The notes beneath the pieces were generated by a model that was given only the letters and a program-made list of their open reading frames with translations, was not told where the DNA came from and searched no databases. Of a stretch of 64,000 nt of DNA, positions 11,472 to 21,298 are shown in pieces. Numbering within the stretch: the stretch's first letter is position 1; each line of letters begins with the position of its first letter. The position numbers and the translations under genes are program-made. The DNA is taken from NCBI RefSeq assembly GCF_036178145.1, contig NZ_CP108067.1, positions 7,585,001 through 7,649,000 on the forward strand, given 5' to 3'. The DNA comes from Streptomyces sp. NBC_00273 (GTDB taxonomy: Bacteria > Actinomycetota > Actinomycetes > Streptomycetales > Streptomycetaceae).

Positions 11472-12373
11472 GAAGCGGCCGAGAACAGGGAGTGCATCGC
11501 CCGGCGCAGGCCGCAGATGTCCGCGACCGGCTCCGGGAAGTCGAAGCGGGCGTCGAAGGAGCCGGCCGGGACGCCCATGAAGCGGACGCGCAGGCCCAGG
11601 CGGTCCAGGGAGAGCGGGACGGCGGTCATTCCGCGGGCCTCGCGGGCGCCGAGCAGGCCGCCCAGCTCGCCGAGCCGGTCGCCGTGGGCGGAGTACAGGT
11701 GCTGCAGCAGCTCGGACTCGTGCGCGACCATCGGGTCCGGCTCCGCGGCGGCCAGGTCGTCCGGGTCGACGTGCTCGGCGCCCCACAGGTCGTCCACCGA
11801 GATCTCGCCGACCTCCAGGCGCAGCATCATCCAGGCCGGGCGACCGGCGTGGGGGGCGTCGAGGGACTCCCGCATGCCCAGCAGCTCGCCCACCGGCTGC
11901 CGCTCCGCGAGCAGCGCCGCGCAGGCCGCGCGGTCGTCCCCGCGCACCGGCGTCAGCCACCCGGCCAGCCAGGCGCGGCCTCGGATACGATGTGGGACGG
12001 ACACCGGCGCCACATCCGTGATCTCGATCACGGCGGTGAGGTCGTCGTCCTGGGCGTGAGCGGCTGCCCTGGCAGCCGTGGATTCCCCGGAAACAAGGAG
12101 AATCACGTCCCCGTCCGGGGTGACGGTCCGTGCGACCGGCAGCCCTGTCCCGAACTCCTCGGCCTCGTGACTGTCACGAGCACCGATCAGCGTGAGGGAT
12201 ACTGAGGCGTTGGACTCTACGAGGGTTCGTACGCGTTCGGCTCCGGTGAGCTGCCGAACGCCTTCCCTGGGACGCGGCTGACCTTGCTTATCGTCGGCGC
12301 AAGCGGATTCTGTTTCGTCTGAATCCGAACTGCGTTGCGCACTGGGCAGGGGGATCCCATGTGGTCGAGACAT
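11465..12373 (-). CDS. DUF2470 (HugZ-like C-terminal) domain protein, iron-linked
   Basis: From the ATG at 12373 the protein has 302 residues. The preceding Shine-Dalgarno GAGGAGGAC decides this start over the 41-codon upstream extension. The N-terminal half (GAERVRTLVESNASVSLTLIG to the ARTVTPDGDVILLV region) resembles the flavin-reductase-like split barrel. The C-terminal part (DAPHAGRPAWMMLRLEVGEISVDDLWG and the final HGDRLGEL...LDRLGLRVRFMG segment) fits DUF2470, found in HugZ-type haem-binding or haem-degrading proteins. An iron-box-like palindrome (12388-12406) sits just upstream, supporting an iron or haem role. Activity is not proven from sequence. Confidence 0.78.
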   Translation of the reverse strand: MSRPHGIPLPSAQRSSDSDETESACADDKQGQPRPREGVRQLTGAERVRTLVESNASVSLTLIGARDSHEAEEFGTGLPVARTVTPDGDVILLVSGESTAARAAAHAQDDDLTAVIEITDVAPVSVPHRIRGRAWLAGWLTPVRGDDRAACAALLAERQPVGELLGMRESLDAPHAGRPAWMMLRLEVGEISVDDLWGAEHVDPDDLAAAEPDPMVAHESELLQHLYSAHGDRLGELGGLLGAREARGMTAVPLSLDRLGLRVRFMGVPAGSFDARFDFPEPVADICGLRRAMHSLFSAASY

Positions 12374-12387
12374 TACGTCCTCCTCGC

Positions 12388-12406
12388 TAAGGTAAGCCTC
12401 ACCTAA
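12388..12406. promoter_or_regulatory. Iron box (DmdR1/IdeR-type operator) between DUF2470 gene and rpsD
   Basis: TAAGGTAAGCCTCACCTAA matches the 19-bp actinobacterial iron-box consensus (TTAGGTTAGGCTAACCTAA) at 15 positions. It lies 15 bases before the DUF2470 start and 22 bases before rpsD. Repression of the DUF2470 gene by Fe-loaded DmdR1 is the natural reading; an effect on rpsD is uncertain. Confidence 0.7.
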
Positions 12407-12428
12407 CTTACATGGAGGTAGGTTCCCC

Positions 12429-13040
12429 GTGAACCAGAAGCGACCCAAGGTCAAGAAGTCGCGTGCCCTCGGCATTGCGCTGACCCCGAAGGCCGTCAAG
12501 TACTTCGAGGCCCGCCCCTACCCGCCGGGCGAGCACGGCCGTGGCCGCAAGCAGAACTCGGACTACAAGGTTCGTCTGCTGGAGAAGCAGCGTCTGCGCG
12601 CTCAGTACGACATCTCTGAGCGTCAGATGGCCCGCGCGTACGACCGCGCCAAGAAGGCCGAAGGCAAGACGGGCGAGGCGCTGGTCGTCGAGCTCGAGCG
12701 TCGCCTCGACGCCCTGGTCCTGCGTTCGGGCATCGCCCGCACCATCTACCAGGCTCGCCAGATGGTCGTTCACGGCCACATCGAGGTCAACGGCGACAAG
12801 GTCGACAAGCCGTCGTTCCGCGTCCGTCCGGACGACGTCATCACCGTGCGCGAGCGCAGCCGCGAGAAGGTTCCGTTCCAGGTTGCCCGTGAGGGTGGCT
12901 ACGCAGGCGAGGGCGAGACCCCGCGCTACCTGCAGGTCAACCTGAAGGCCCTGGCCTTCCGCCTGGACCGCGACCCGAACCGCAAGGAAATCCCGGTCAT
13001 CTGCGACGAGCAGCTCGTCGTCGAGTACTACGCCCGCTGA
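12429..13040 (+). CDS. rpsD: 30S ribosomal protein S4
   Basis: The 203-residue protein is the primary 16S rRNA-binding protein S4, which nucleates 30S assembly. The N-terminus [20 protein letters not shown] followed by RPYPPGEHG is typical. The S4 RNA-binding domain spans about residues 93-155 with [20 protein letters not shown] and [20 protein letters not shown]. There are no N-terminal zinc cysteines. The GTG at 12429 is preceded by ATGGAGGTAGG. Here S4 stands alone, as usual in Streptomyces, with a terminator at 13069-13100. Confidence 0.96.
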   Translation: MNQKRPKVKKSRALGIALTPKAVKYFEARPYPPGEHGRGRKQNSDYKVRLLEKQRLRAQYDISERQMARAYDRAKKAEGKTGEALVVELERRLDALVLRSGIARTIYQARQMVVHGHIEVNGDKVDKPSFRVRPDDVITVRERSREKVPFQVAREGGYAGEGETPRYLQVNLKALAFRLDRDPNRKEIPVICDEQLVVEYYAR

Positions 13041-13068
13041 TGCAGGCCTAGTCTCACCGACTGGTCAG

Positions 13069-13100
13069 CCCGCCGTCCCCTCCATGGGGCGGCGGGTTTT
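13069..13100 (+). terminator. Terminator after rpsD
   Basis: CCCGCCGTCCCC and GGGGCGGCGGG form an 11-bp stem with one bulged T and a short loop, followed by TTTT. This is one of the few classic T-tailed terminators in the window. It separates rpsD from the convergent STAND ATPase gene. Confidence 0.85.
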
Positions 13101-13118
13101 CCGTTTCCGGGTCCGGCG

Positions 13119-15293
13119 TCACGGGTGCGGCCGCTCCGCCGCCGCACCCGTCGACACCCGGGAGCCGCGCGGCCGCCCCGCCTGCCGCGGCACCCCGCCG
13201 GCGCCGTGCTCCTCCGGATCGCGCAGCGCCCGCCCGACCAGCGCCTCACGGCTCAGCTCCCGGCCCTCGGCCTCGTACGCCGCGTAGCGCTCGGCGCCCA
13301 GCAGCTCGCCCGCCCGCTCCCGGCACATCAGCCGCGGGGCGTTGAAGTACCCCGACCCGAACAGCTGCAGCCCCACCCCGCCCCACATCGGTTCCGCCGC
13401 GCCCTGGAGCACCGCGGCCTCGGCCGCGTGCCCCTCCGCGACCGTGACCAGTGCGAGCAGCTCCAGCGCGAGCACCAGCCCGACCAGATCGTGGAAGACG
13501 TGGTTGATCGCCACGCACTCGGTCAGCAGCCGCCGCGCCTCCTGGGTGCGCCCCGCGTCGAGGGCCGCGTACGCGAGCACGTACAGGGCGTACGCCTTCG
13601 TCCAGCGCTCCCCGCGCTCCTCGCAGATCTCCCGGACCTCCCCGCACAGCGCGAGCGCGCCCGGCAGGTCACCGAGGAAGGCCAGCGCCATCCCCAGCTC
13701 CACCTGGCACATCAGCACGTTGCTGTTCAGCTCGCCGGCCGCCCGGTACTGCTCCAGCGCCGCGCCCAGCAGCTCCCGGGCCCGCGCCATCTCGTCCGAA
13801 ACCAGCGCCAGGCAGCCCATCCGGTGCACCGCGTAGGCCGCTGCGACCGGGTTCCCGCTCTGCGCCGCCCCGTCCCGGCACTCGTACAGGGCGCTCATCG
13901 AGGCCGCCGCGTCCCCCTGCAGGGCCGCGACATAGCCCAGTACCCACAGGGCCTTCAGTCGCGAGGTCTCGTACTCCACCGCCTGGTCCGCCGGCTCCAG
14001 GGTCCGGTCCAGCCAGTGCCGCCCCTCGGTCAGGCGCCCGCAGCCGGCCCAGTAGAACCACAGGGTCCCCGCCAGGTACTGGCCCAGGTGCGCCTCGTCC
14101 GGCTCGTCCAGGCAGCACTCCAGGGCCAGCCGGATGTTCGGCAGCTCCGCCTCCACCAGCGCGGCCACCTCCTGCTGGCGCGGGCTGAACCAGTCCAGCT
14201 CGCACCACGTCGCCAGCCCCACGTACCAGTCCCGGTGGCGCCGCCGCAGGCGTCCGGCGTCGCCCAGCGACTCCAGCCACCCCGCCCCGTACATCCGTAC
14301 GGTCTCCAGCATCCGCAAACGCACCCCGGCGGGCGTCTCCTCCCGGACCAGCAGGGACTGGGCGAGGAGCTCCCCGACCAGGTCCAGCACGGCCTCCACC
14401 GGCAGATCCGGACCCGCGCACACGTATTCCACGGCGTCCAGGTCGAACTGCCCCGCGAACACCGACAGGCGCGCCCACAGCAGCCGCTCCGCGGGCGTGC
14501 ACAGCTCGTGGCTCCAGCCGATCGTCGTCCGCAGCGCCCGGTGCCGGGCGAGCCCGCCGCGCGCACCGCCCGTCAACAGCGCGAAGCGGTCCTCCAGCCG
14601 GGCCAGCACCTGCGCGGGGGACAGCGTCCGCAGCCGGCCCGCAGCCAGCTCCAGCGCCAGCGGGATCCCGTCGAGGCGGGCGCACAGCTCGACCAGCGCG
14701 GCCCGGTTCTCCGCGGTCACCGCGAAGGCCGGGTCGGCCGCGGACGCCCGCGCCGTCAGCAGGGCCAGCGCCTCCTCGGCGGCCGGCGGGGCCAGGGGGA
14801 AGACCGACTCCCCGTCCAGGTCCAGCGGGCGCCGGCCGGCCGCGAGGACGCGCAGGCCGGGACAGCGCCGCAGCAGCTCCCGTACCAGGTCGGCGCACTC
14901 CTCGACCAGCTGCTCGAAGCCGTCCAGCACCAGCAGCAGCCGGCGCCCGACCAGGTGCTCGGCCAGGACCGTCCGCAGTGGCCGGGTGGTGTGGTCGGTC
15001 AGCTCCAGGGCCTCGGCGAGGGCCAGCTCCAGCAGTGCGGGATCCCGTACGGTGGCCAGCTCGGCCAGCCAGGCGCCGTCGCAGTAGCGTTCCTGCGATC
15101 CCTCGGCGGCGGCCCGGGCCGCCGCGAGCACGAGCCGGGACTTGCCCACCCCGCCCACGCCGGTCACCGTCACGAGCCGCGAGCACTCCAGGAGCCGCCC
15201 CACCTCGGCGAGTTCGCCACCCCGCCCGATGAACCGGCCGAGCTCCGAGGGAAGATTGCCCCCGGCAGTGCTTCGAAGGGGTGTCTGTCCCAT
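13119..15293 (-). CDS. STAND ATPase with NB-ARC and TPR-like regions
   Basis: The protein has 724 residues from the ATG at 15293, where the family start MGQTPLRSTAGGNLPSEL fits; a 19-codon upstream extension is less likely, and no strong Shine-Dalgarno is visible. An NB-ARC-like ATPase has Walker A GVGGVGKSRL near residue 50 and Walker B RLLLVLDGFEQL. Winged-helix (LRTTIGWSHELC) and long helical TPR-like repeats (AAYAVHRMGCLALVSDEMARA, AYALYVLAYAALDAGRTQEA) follow. This matches the ATPase-TPR half of AfsR/LuxR-type regulators, but neither an N-terminal SARP domain nor a C-terminal LuxR HTH is present. It may be a signalling or scaffold ATPase; its target is unknown. Confidence 0.85.
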   Translation of the reverse strand: MGQTPLRSTAGGNLPSELGRFIGRGGELAEVGRLLECSRLVTVTGVGGVGKSRLVLAAARAAAEGSQERYCDGAWLAELATVRDPALLELALAEALELTDHTTRPLRTVLAEHLVGRRLLLVLDGFEQLVEECADLVRELLRRCPGLRVLAAGRRPLDLDGESVFPLAPPAAEEALALLTARASAADPAFAVTAENRAALVELCARLDGIPLALELAAGRLRTLSPAQVLARLEDRFALLTGGARGGLARHRALRTTIGWSHELCTPAERLLWARLSVFAGQFDLDAVEYVCAGPDLPVEAVLDLVGELLAQSLLVREETPAGVRLRMLETVRMYGAGWLESLGDAGRLRRRHRDWYVGLATWCELDWFSPRQQEVAALVEAELPNIRLALECCLDEPDEAHLGQYLAGTLWFYWAGCGRLTEGRHWLDRTLEPADQAVEYETSRLKALWVLGYVAALQGDAAASMSALYECRDGAAQSGNPVAAAYAVHRMGCLALVSDEMARARELLGAALEQYRAAGELNSNVLMCQVELGMALAFLGDLPGALALCGEVREICEERGERWTKAYALYVLAYAALDAGRTQEARRLLTECVAINHVFHDLVGLVLALELLALVTVAEGHAAEAAVLQGAAEPMWGGVGLQLFGSGYFNAPRLMCRERAGELLGAERYAAYEAEGRELSREALVGRALRDPEEHGAGGVPRQAGRPRGSRVSTGAAAERPHP

Positions 15294-15440
15294 GGGACAC
15301 GGAGGGTACTGGTCCGGATGCGCTGCGTTCAAGGCGGATCCGGTCCTCACGGATTTCCGGTACGGCCGAGGATCTCCGGCGCGATAGGGTCGGAGGGCGA
15401 ATAGTCCTGCGGTTCAGGTACAGACAGAGAGCGGTGTGAC

Positions 15441-15884
15441 GTGTCCGGTGTAGAGGTGGCCGGGATCATCGTGGCCGTCTTCTGGGCCATCCTGATCTCC
15501 TTCCTCGCCGTGGCCCTGGTGAGGCTGGCCCAGGTGCTCAGGGCGACCACCAAGCTGGTCGCCGACGTGACCGACCAGGCCGTCCCGCTGCTCGCCGACG
15601 CCTCCACCACCGTCCGTTCCGCGCGCACCCAGCTCGACCGGGTCGACGCCATCGCGAGCGACGTGCAGGAGGTCACCTCCAACGCCTCGGCGCTGTCCTC
15701 CACCGTGGCCACCGCCTTCGGCGGGCCGCTGGTGAAGGTCGCGGCCTTCGGCTACGGCGTCCGCAAGGCGCTGGGCAAGGGCGATGCCGCGACGTCGGGC
15801 GGCACGCCGCCGAAGACATCCCGACGAACCGTGATCGTTGGACGTACGGTGCCGGCCGCCCGGCGCCGGAAGCAGAAGGGCTGA
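15441..15884 (+). CDS. DUF948 family membrane protein
   Basis: The 147-residue protein opens with one long hydrophobic helix (VAGIIVAVFWAILISFLAVALVRL, about residues 6-29), then an amphipathic region of regularly spaced hydrophobics (TKLVADVTDQAVPLLADAST, TQLDRVDAIASDVQEVTSNA) predicted as coiled coil. This is the pattern of DUF948 proteins, which have a membrane-anchored rod shape and unknown function. The C-terminus is basic. The GTG start at 15441 is preceded by GCGGTGTGAC. It precedes another small single-helix protein and alaS with gaps of 8 and -1 bases, so it is likely the first gene of the alaS operon. Confidence 0.8.
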   Translation: MSGVEVAGIIVAVFWAILISFLAVALVRLAQVLRATTKLVADVTDQAVPLLADASTTVRSARTQLDRVDAIASDVQEVTSNASALSSTVATAFGGPLVKVAAFGYGVRKALGKGDAATSGGTPPKTSRRTVIVGRTVPAARRRKQKG

Positions 15885-15892
15885 GACCGCCG

Positions 15893-16237
15893 ATGTTCCG
15901 CCGAGCCTTCTGGTTCACCGCAGGCGCAGCCGCCGGCGTGTGGGCCACCACCAAGGTCAACCGCCAGCTGAAGAAGCTGACGCCGGAGAGTCTCGCCGCC
16001 CAGGCGGCCGACAAGGCCGTGGAGGCGGGACACCGCCTCAAGGACTTCGCCCTCGACGTCAAAGCGGGAATGACGCAGCGCGAGGACGAGCTGAACGACG
16101 CGCTGGGGCTCCACCAGGATCCCGACCGGCTCGACAACGTCACGGCCCTCCCCGGGCCGCGGCGGCTGCGGGCCATCGAGAACAGCAAGACCACCCACCG
16201 ACCTAAGTTGTCGTACGACCGGAATGAGGACCACTGA
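15893..16237 (+). CDS. Small conserved membrane-associated protein upstream of alaS
   Basis: The 114-residue protein begins [20 protein letters not shown], a short hydrophobic segment that could be an uncleaved anchor, and continues as a charged helix ([35 protein letters not shown]). It is conserved next to the DUF948 gene and alaS in Streptomyces (recalled gene order) but has no known function. Its TGA overlaps the alaS ATG by one base (TGATG), so alaS translation is coupled to it. Confidence 0.78.
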   Translation: MFRRAFWFTAGAAAGVWATTKVNRQLKKLTPESLAAQAADKAVEAGHRLKDFALDVKAGMTQREDELNDALGLHQDPDRLDNVTALPGPRRLRAIENSKTTHRPKLSYDRNEDH

Positions 16238-18906
16238 TGGAGTCGGCTGAGATTCGCCGCCGCTGGCTGAGCTTCTTCGAGGAGCGCGGTCACGCCGTTG
16301 TCCCTTCGGCGTCGCTCATCGCGGACGACCCGACTCTGCTGCTGGTGCCCGCGGGCATGGTGCCGTTCAAGCCCTACTTCCTGGGTGAGACCAAGCCGCC
16401 GGCCCCGACGCTCACCAGCGTCCAGAAGTGCGTCCGTACGCCGGACATCGAAGAGGTCGGCAAGACCACCCGGCACGGCACGTTCTTCCAGATGTGCGGC
16501 AACTTCTCCTTCGGGGACTACTTCAAGGAAGGCGCCATCAAGTACGCCTGGGAGCTGCTCACCAGCTCCGTGGCGGACGGCGGCTACGGCCTGGAGCCGG
16601 AGAAGCTCTGGATCACGGTCTACCTCGACGACGACGAGGCCGAGCAGATCTGGCGCGAGAAGATCGGCGTCCCCGCCGAGCGCATCCAACGCCTGGGCAA
16701 GAAGGACAACTTCTGGTCCATGGGCGTCCCGGGTCCCTGCGGCCCGTGCTCCGAGATCAACTACGACCGCGGCCCCGAGTTCGGCGTCGAGGGCGGCCCG
16801 GCCGTCAACGACGAGCGCTACGTGGAGATCTGGAACCTGGTCTTCATGCAGTACGAGCGCGGCGCCGGCGACGGGAAGGAAGACTTCCCGATCCTCGGTG
16901 ACCTGCCGTCGAAGAACATCGACACGGGCCTCGGCCTCGAACGCCTCGCGATGATCCTGCAGGGCGTGCAGAACATGTACGAGACCGACACCCTGCGCGT
17001 GGTCATGGACAAGGCCACCGAGCTGACCGGCGTGCGCTACGGCGCCGCCCAGGGCACGGACGTCTCGCTGCGCGTGGTCGCCGACCACATCCGCACCTCG
17101 ACGATGCTCATCGGCGACGGCGTCACCCCCGGCAACGAGGGCCGCGGCTACGTGCTGCGCCGCATCATGCGCCGCGCCATCCGCAACATGCGCCTGATGG
17201 GCGCCACCGGTCCCGTCGTCCAGGACCTGGTCGACGTCGTGATCAACACGATGGGCCAGCAGTACCCGGAGCTCGTCACCGACCGCAAGCGCATCGAGAC
17301 CGTCGCGCTCGCCGAAGAGGCCGCCTTCCTCAAGGCCATCAAGGGCGGCACCAACATCCTCGACACCGCCGTGACCGAGACCAAGGCCACCGGCGGCACG
17401 GTCCTCTCCGGCGACAAGGCCTTCCTGCTCCACGACACCTGGGGCTTCCCGATCGACCTCACCCTCGAGATGGCCGCCGAGCAGGGCCTGACCGTGGACG
17501 AGCCCGGCTTCCGCCGCCTGATGCAGGAGCAGCGCGACCGGGCCAAGGCCGACGCCAAGGCCAAGAAGACCGGCCACGCGGACATGTCCGCCTACCGGGA
17601 GATCGCCGACGGCTCCGGCGCCACCGAGTTCACCGGCTACGCCACCACCCAGGGCGAGTCGACCATCGTCGGCCTGCTGGTCAACGGCGTCTCCGCGCCC
17701 GCCGCCTCCGAGGGCGACGAGGTCGAGGTCGTCCTCGACCGCACCCCCTTCTACGCCGAGGGCGGCGGCCAGCTCGCCGACCAGGGCCGCATCAAGCTCG
17801 ACACCGGCGCCGTCATCGAGATCCGCGACGTCCAGCAGCCGGTCCCGGGCGTCTCCGTGCACAAGGGCTCCGTCCAGGTCGGCGAGGTGACGGTGGGCGC
17901 CTCCGCGTACGCCGCCATCGACATCAAGCGCCGCCGCGCCATCGCCCGCGCCCACTCGGCCACGCACCTGACCCACCAGGCGCTGCGCGACGCCCTCGGC
18001 CCGACCGCCGCCCAGGCCGGTTCGGAGAACAGCCCCGGCCGCTTCCGCTTCGACTTCGGCTCCCCGAACGCCGTTCCCGGCTCGGTCCTCACCGACGTCG
18101 AGCAGAAGATCAACGACGTGCTCTCGCGCGAGCTCGAAGTGACCGCCGAGATCATGAGCATCGACGAGGCGAAGAAGCAGGGCGCCATCGCCGAGTTCGG
18201 CGAGAAGTACGGCGAGCGGGTCCGCGTCGTGACCATCGGCGACTTCTCCAAGGAGCTGTGCGGCGGCACGCACGTCGGCAACACCGCCCAGCTGGGTCTG
18301 GTGAAGTTGCTCGGCGAGTCCTCCATCGGCTCCGGCGTGCGCCGCGTCGAGGCCCTCGTCGGCGTGGACGCGTACAACTTCCTCGCCAAGGAGCACACGG
18401 TCGTCGCCCAGCTCCAGGAGCTGGTCAAGGGCCGTCCGGAGGAGCTGCCGGAGAAGATCGCCTCCATGCTCGGCAAGCTGAAGGACGCCGAGAAGGAGAT
18501 CGAGAAGTTCCGCGCGGAGAAGGTCCTCCAGGCCGCCGCCGGGCTCGCCCAGAACGCTCAGGACATCAAGGGCGTCGCCCTCGTCGTCGGCCAGGTGGCG
18601 GACGGCATCGGCGCCGACGACCTGCGCAAGCTGGTCCTCGACGTCCGGGGCCGCATTCCGGGTGACCGCCCGGCCGTCGTGGCCCTGTTCACCGTGGCGA
18701 ACGACCGCCCGCTGACCGTCATCGCCACCAACGAGGCCGCCCGCGAGCGCGGCCTCAAGGCGGGCGACCTGGTCCGTACGGCCGCCAAGACCCTCGGTGG
18801 CGGCGGTGGCGGCAAGCCGGACGTCGCGCAGGGCGGCGGCCAGAACCCGGCCGCCGTGCCGGAGGCCATCAGCGCCGTCGAGCGCCTCGTCGTAGAGACG
18901 GTCTGA
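16237..18906 (+). CDS. alaS: Alanyl-tRNA synthetase
   Basis: The 889-residue class IIc synthetase charges and proofreads tRNA-Ala. Domains in order are: the catalytic domain from residue 1 ([13 protein letters not shown], the [20 protein letters not shown] segment, [14 protein letters not shown] DTGLGLERL); the editing domain with zinc/active-site [12 protein letters not shown] at about residue 570 and the [13 protein letters not shown] cysteine motif at about 673; and the C-Ala domain with the final Gly-rich stretch [15 protein letters not shown]. Length is standard. The ATG overlaps the preceding stop. ruvX follows after 2 bases. Confidence 0.96.
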   Translation: MESAEIRRRWLSFFEERGHAVVPSASLIADDPTLLLVPAGMVPFKPYFLGETKPPAPTLTSVQKCVRTPDIEEVGKTTRHGTFFQMCGNFSFGDYFKEGAIKYAWELLTSSVADGGYGLEPEKLWITVYLDDDEAEQIWREKIGVPAERIQRLGKKDNFWSMGVPGPCGPCSEINYDRGPEFGVEGGPAVNDERYVEIWNLVFMQYERGAGDGKEDFPILGDLPSKNIDTGLGLERLAMILQGVQNMYETDTLRVVMDKATELTGVRYGAAQGTDVSLRVVADHIRTSTMLIGDGVTPGNEGRGYVLRRIMRRAIRNMRLMGATGPVVQDLVDVVINTMGQQYPELVTDRKRIETVALAEEAAFLKAIKGGTNILDTAVTETKATGGTVLSGDKAFLLHDTWGFPIDLTLEMAAEQGLTVDEPGFRRLMQEQRDRAKADAKAKKTGHADMSAYREIADGSGATEFTGYATTQGESTIVGLLVNGVSAPAASEGDEVEVVLDRTPFYAEGGGQLADQGRIKLDTGAVIEIRDVQQPVPGVSVHKGSVQVGEVTVGASAYAAIDIKRRRAIARAHSATHLTHQALRDALGPTAAQAGSENSPGRFRFDFGSPNAVPGSVLTDVEQKINDVLSRELEVTAEIMSIDEAKKQGAIAEFGEKYGERVRVVTIGDFSKELCGGTHVGNTAQLGLVKLLGESSIGSGVRRVEALVGVDAYNFLAKEHTVVAQLQELVKGRPEELPEKIASMLGKLKDAEKEIEKFRAEKVLQAAAGLAQNAQDIKGVALVVGQVADGIGADDLRKLVLDVRGRIPGDRPAVVALFTVANDRPLTVIATNEAARERGLKAGDLVRTAAKTLGGGGGGKPDVAQGGGQNPAAVPEAISAVERLVVETV

Positions 18907-18908
18907 CG

Positions 18909-19379
18909 ATGACCCTGCGCCGCGGCCGCCGGCTCGCCATCGATGTCGGTGACGCCCGTATCGGGGTCGCCTCGTGCGACCCCGACGGGGTGTTGGCCAC
19001 ACCGGTGGAAACCGTTCCGGGCCGGGACATCCCCTTCGCCCACCGGCGGCTGCGGCAGCTCGTCGAGGAGTACGAGCCCCTCGAAGTCGTGGTCGGCCTT
19101 CCCCGTTCGCTCAGCGGGCGGGAGGGTCCGGCCGCGGTCAAGGTGCGCGCCTTCGCGAACGAACTCGCCAAGGGCATCAAGCCGGTGACGGTCCGTCTGG
19201 TGGACGAGCGGATGACCACGGTCACCGCCGCCCAGGGTCTGCGGGCCTCCGGGAAGAACGCCAAGAAGGGCCGGTCGGTCATCGATCAGGCAGCCGCTGT
19301 GGTGATCCTTCAGAACGCTCTTGAGACCGAACGGGTATCGGGTAATCCTCCCGGCGAGTGCGTCGAAGTGGTTGTCTGA
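18909..19379 (+). CDS. ruvX: Putative Holliday junction resolvase / pre-16S rRNA nuclease (YqgF)
   Basis: The 156-residue RNase H-fold protein has the YqgF signature RRLAIDVGDARIGVA at the N-terminus with the first catalytic Asp, VVGLPRSLSGREGP in the middle, DERMTTVTA and the last acidic region SVIDQAAAVVILQ. Family members process the 5' end of 16S rRNA in E. coli and have been proposed as resolvases. It starts 2 bases after alaS. The alaS-ruvX-mltG order is conserved across many bacteria. Confidence 0.9.
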   Translation: MTLRRGRRLAIDVGDARIGVASCDPDGVLATPVETVPGRDIPFAHRRLRQLVEEYEPLEVVVGLPRSLSGREGPAAVKVRAFANELAKGIKPVTVRLVDERMTTVTAAQGLRASGKNAKKGRSVIDQAAAVVILQNALETERVSGNPPGECVEVVV

Positions 19380-19507
19380 TCGCGATACGGTAACGTTCCG
19401 CGCGATGAGACGGCATTCGAACAGCCGTCGCCCACCGTCAAAGAGGCGGAACCGGGTGCCATGGACGACGGAGTCCGTGGCCTCCGTCTCGCGGCTCTAG
19501 GGGACCG

Positions 19508-21292
19508 ATGACTGAGTATGGCCGGGGCCGTGGCCCCGAACCCTGGCACCCCGAGGACCCCCTTTACGGGGACCAGGGGTGGACCGGGCACCAGACCCAG
19601 CAGGGTCAGGTGCCTCACGGCGGTGCCCCGCAGCAGCAGGAGTACCCACAGGAGCCGCAGTACCAGCAGCAGCAGTACCCCCAGCATCCGCAGTACCAGC
19701 AGTACCCGGAGTACCAGCAGCAGCAGTACCAGCAGCAGTACCCGCAGGGGCAGTACCCGCAGCAGGCACAGCAGGCACAACAACAGCAGCCGCAGCAGTA
19801 CCTTCAGGGCCAGTACCCGCAGCAGCGTTACGTCGGGCAGCAGCAGGCACAGCAGCCGCAGCAGCCGGCCTACGACAGCCAGGGCTGGGACACCGGCCAG
19901 GGCCAGTACGCGGCGGCCGTGCAGAGCGGCCCGTACGCGGGCGTGGACCCCTACACCCAGCAGCCCGCAGCGGGCTACCCGGGTGAGGCCCCCGACCTCT
20001 ACAGCACGGAGGACGCCTACGCGCCGCCGCAGCCCCCGGGCCGGCGGCACCCGGAGCCGGAACCCGTCGAGGAGCCGGAGCCCGCGGAGGAGCCGGAGAA
20101 GGACCTGCTCACCGCCGGTGGAGGCCGTGACGGCGACGACGGCGACGGAGACGACGACGGCGGCGACGGCCGCCGGGGCGGCCGCTCCAAGGGCGGCAAG
20201 CCCAAGAAGCGCAGCGGCACGGCCTGCCTGGTCGCCGCGGTCGTCATCCTCGGCGTGGTCGGCGGTGGCGGCTACTACGGCTACGACTACCTCAAGGCCA
20301 GGTTCAGCTCGGCCGAGGACTTCGCGGGCGAGGGCAGCGGCGAGATCGTCGAGGTCGAGATCCCCAAGGGCTCGGGCCTCATGCAGATGGGCCTGATCCT
20401 CAAGAAGGCGGGCGTCGTCGCCAGCGGGCAGGCGTTCGTCGACGCCGCGTCCAAGCTCCCTCCGGGCAAGGCCATCCAGGCCGGTGTCTACCCGCTCCGG
20501 AAGAAGATGTCGGCCTCGTCCGCGGTCGAGGTGATGAGCGACCCCTCGAAGCTGAACGTGATCACGGTCACCGAAGGCATGCGCAACAGTGCGGTGTACG
20601 CGGCGATCGACAAGAAGCTGGGCCAGCAGGAGGGCACCACCGCCGAGATCGCCAAGCGCGAGGTCAAGAACCTCGGCCTGCCGGCCTGGGCGAACAACAA
20701 CCCGAAGCTGATCGACCCGCTCGAAGGCTTCCTGTACCCGGCGCGCTACGACCTCAGCAAGGACAGCACCCCCGACTCCCTGCTCAAGCAGATGGTCAAG
20801 AACGCGACCGACAAGTACACGGAGCTGGGCCTCGAGGGCAAGGCCAAGGAGCTGGGCCTGGAGAATCCGCTCCAGGTGGTCACGGTCGCCAGCCTCGTCA
20901 ACGCCGAGGGCAAGAACCACGACGACTTCAGGAAGATGGCCGAGGTGGTCTACAACCGCCTCAAGAAGACCAACGACGTCACGAACCAGAAGCTCCAGTT
21001 CGACTCGACGTACAACTACGTCAAGAACCAGAGCGAGATCAACTTCAACCTGAAGGAAGCCCAGGCCTTCGACCACCCCTACAACACGCACTTCGTCAGG
21101 GGACTGCCCACCGGTCCGATCAACAACCCGGGCCTGGACGCGCTGACCGCTACGCTCAACCCGGACCACGGTGGCTGGATGTTCTTCGTGTCGGTCGACG
21201 GCAAGACCACGACCTTCACCAAGACCTACGAAGAGCACACCAAGCTGGCCAACGAGTTCCAGGAACGGCAGAAGCAGAAGAACGGCGGATAG
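19508..21292 (+). CDS. mltG: Endolytic murein transglycosylase MltG with Gln/Tyr/Pro-rich extension
   Basis: The 594-residue protein cleaves nascent peptidoglycan glycan strands at the membrane. The first ~165 residues are low complexity, with repeated QYPQ and QQQYP units, then an acidic/proline stretch. A basic patch (GGKPKKRSG) precedes the single transmembrane helix (ACLVAAVVILGVVGGGGYYG, about 238-258). The YceG-type extracellular domain follows, with VEIPKGSGLMQMGLILKKAG, a LysM-like part, ASLVNAEGKNHDD (equivalent to the catalytic Glu motif ASIVEKE) and the C-terminal NNPGLDALTATLNP. Most MltG proteins are ~350 residues, so the cytoplasmic extension is the unusual part. aroE follows after 6 bases. 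Confidence 0.93.
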   Translation: MTEYGRGRGPEPWHPEDPLYGDQGWTGHQTQQGQVPHGGAPQQQEYPQEPQYQQQQYPQHPQYQQYPEYQQQQYQQQYPQGQYPQQAQQAQQQQPQQYLQGQYPQQRYVGQQQAQQPQQPAYDSQGWDTGQGQYAAAVQSGPYAGVDPYTQQPAAGYPGEAPDLYSTEDAYAPPQPPGRRHPEPEPVEEPEPAEEPEKDLLTAGGGRDGDDGDGDDDGGDGRRGGRSKGGKPKKRSGTACLVAAVVILGVVGGGGYYGYDYLKARFSSAEDFAGEGSGEIVEVEIPKGSGLMQMGLILKKAGVVASGQAFVDAASKLPPGKAIQAGVYPLRKKMSASSAVEVMSDPSKLNVITVTEGMRNSAVYAAIDKKLGQQEGTTAEIAKREVKNLGLPAWANNNPKLIDPLEGFLYPARYDLSKDSTPDSLLKQMVKNATDKYTELGLEGKAKELGLENPLQVVTVASLVNAEGKNHDDFRKMAEVVYNRLKKTNDVTNQKLQFDSTYNYVKNQSEINFNLKEAQAFDHPYNTHFVRGLPTGPINNPGLDALTATLNPDHGGWMFFVSVDGKTTTFTKTYEEHTKLANEFQERQKQKNGG

Positions 21293-21298
21293 CAGGAC

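Noticed and set aside
15673..19002. 1109-codon open frame antisense to alaS
   Set aside because: It is the reverse-strand shadow of alaS; no known motif, and AlaS signatures are complete on the + strand.
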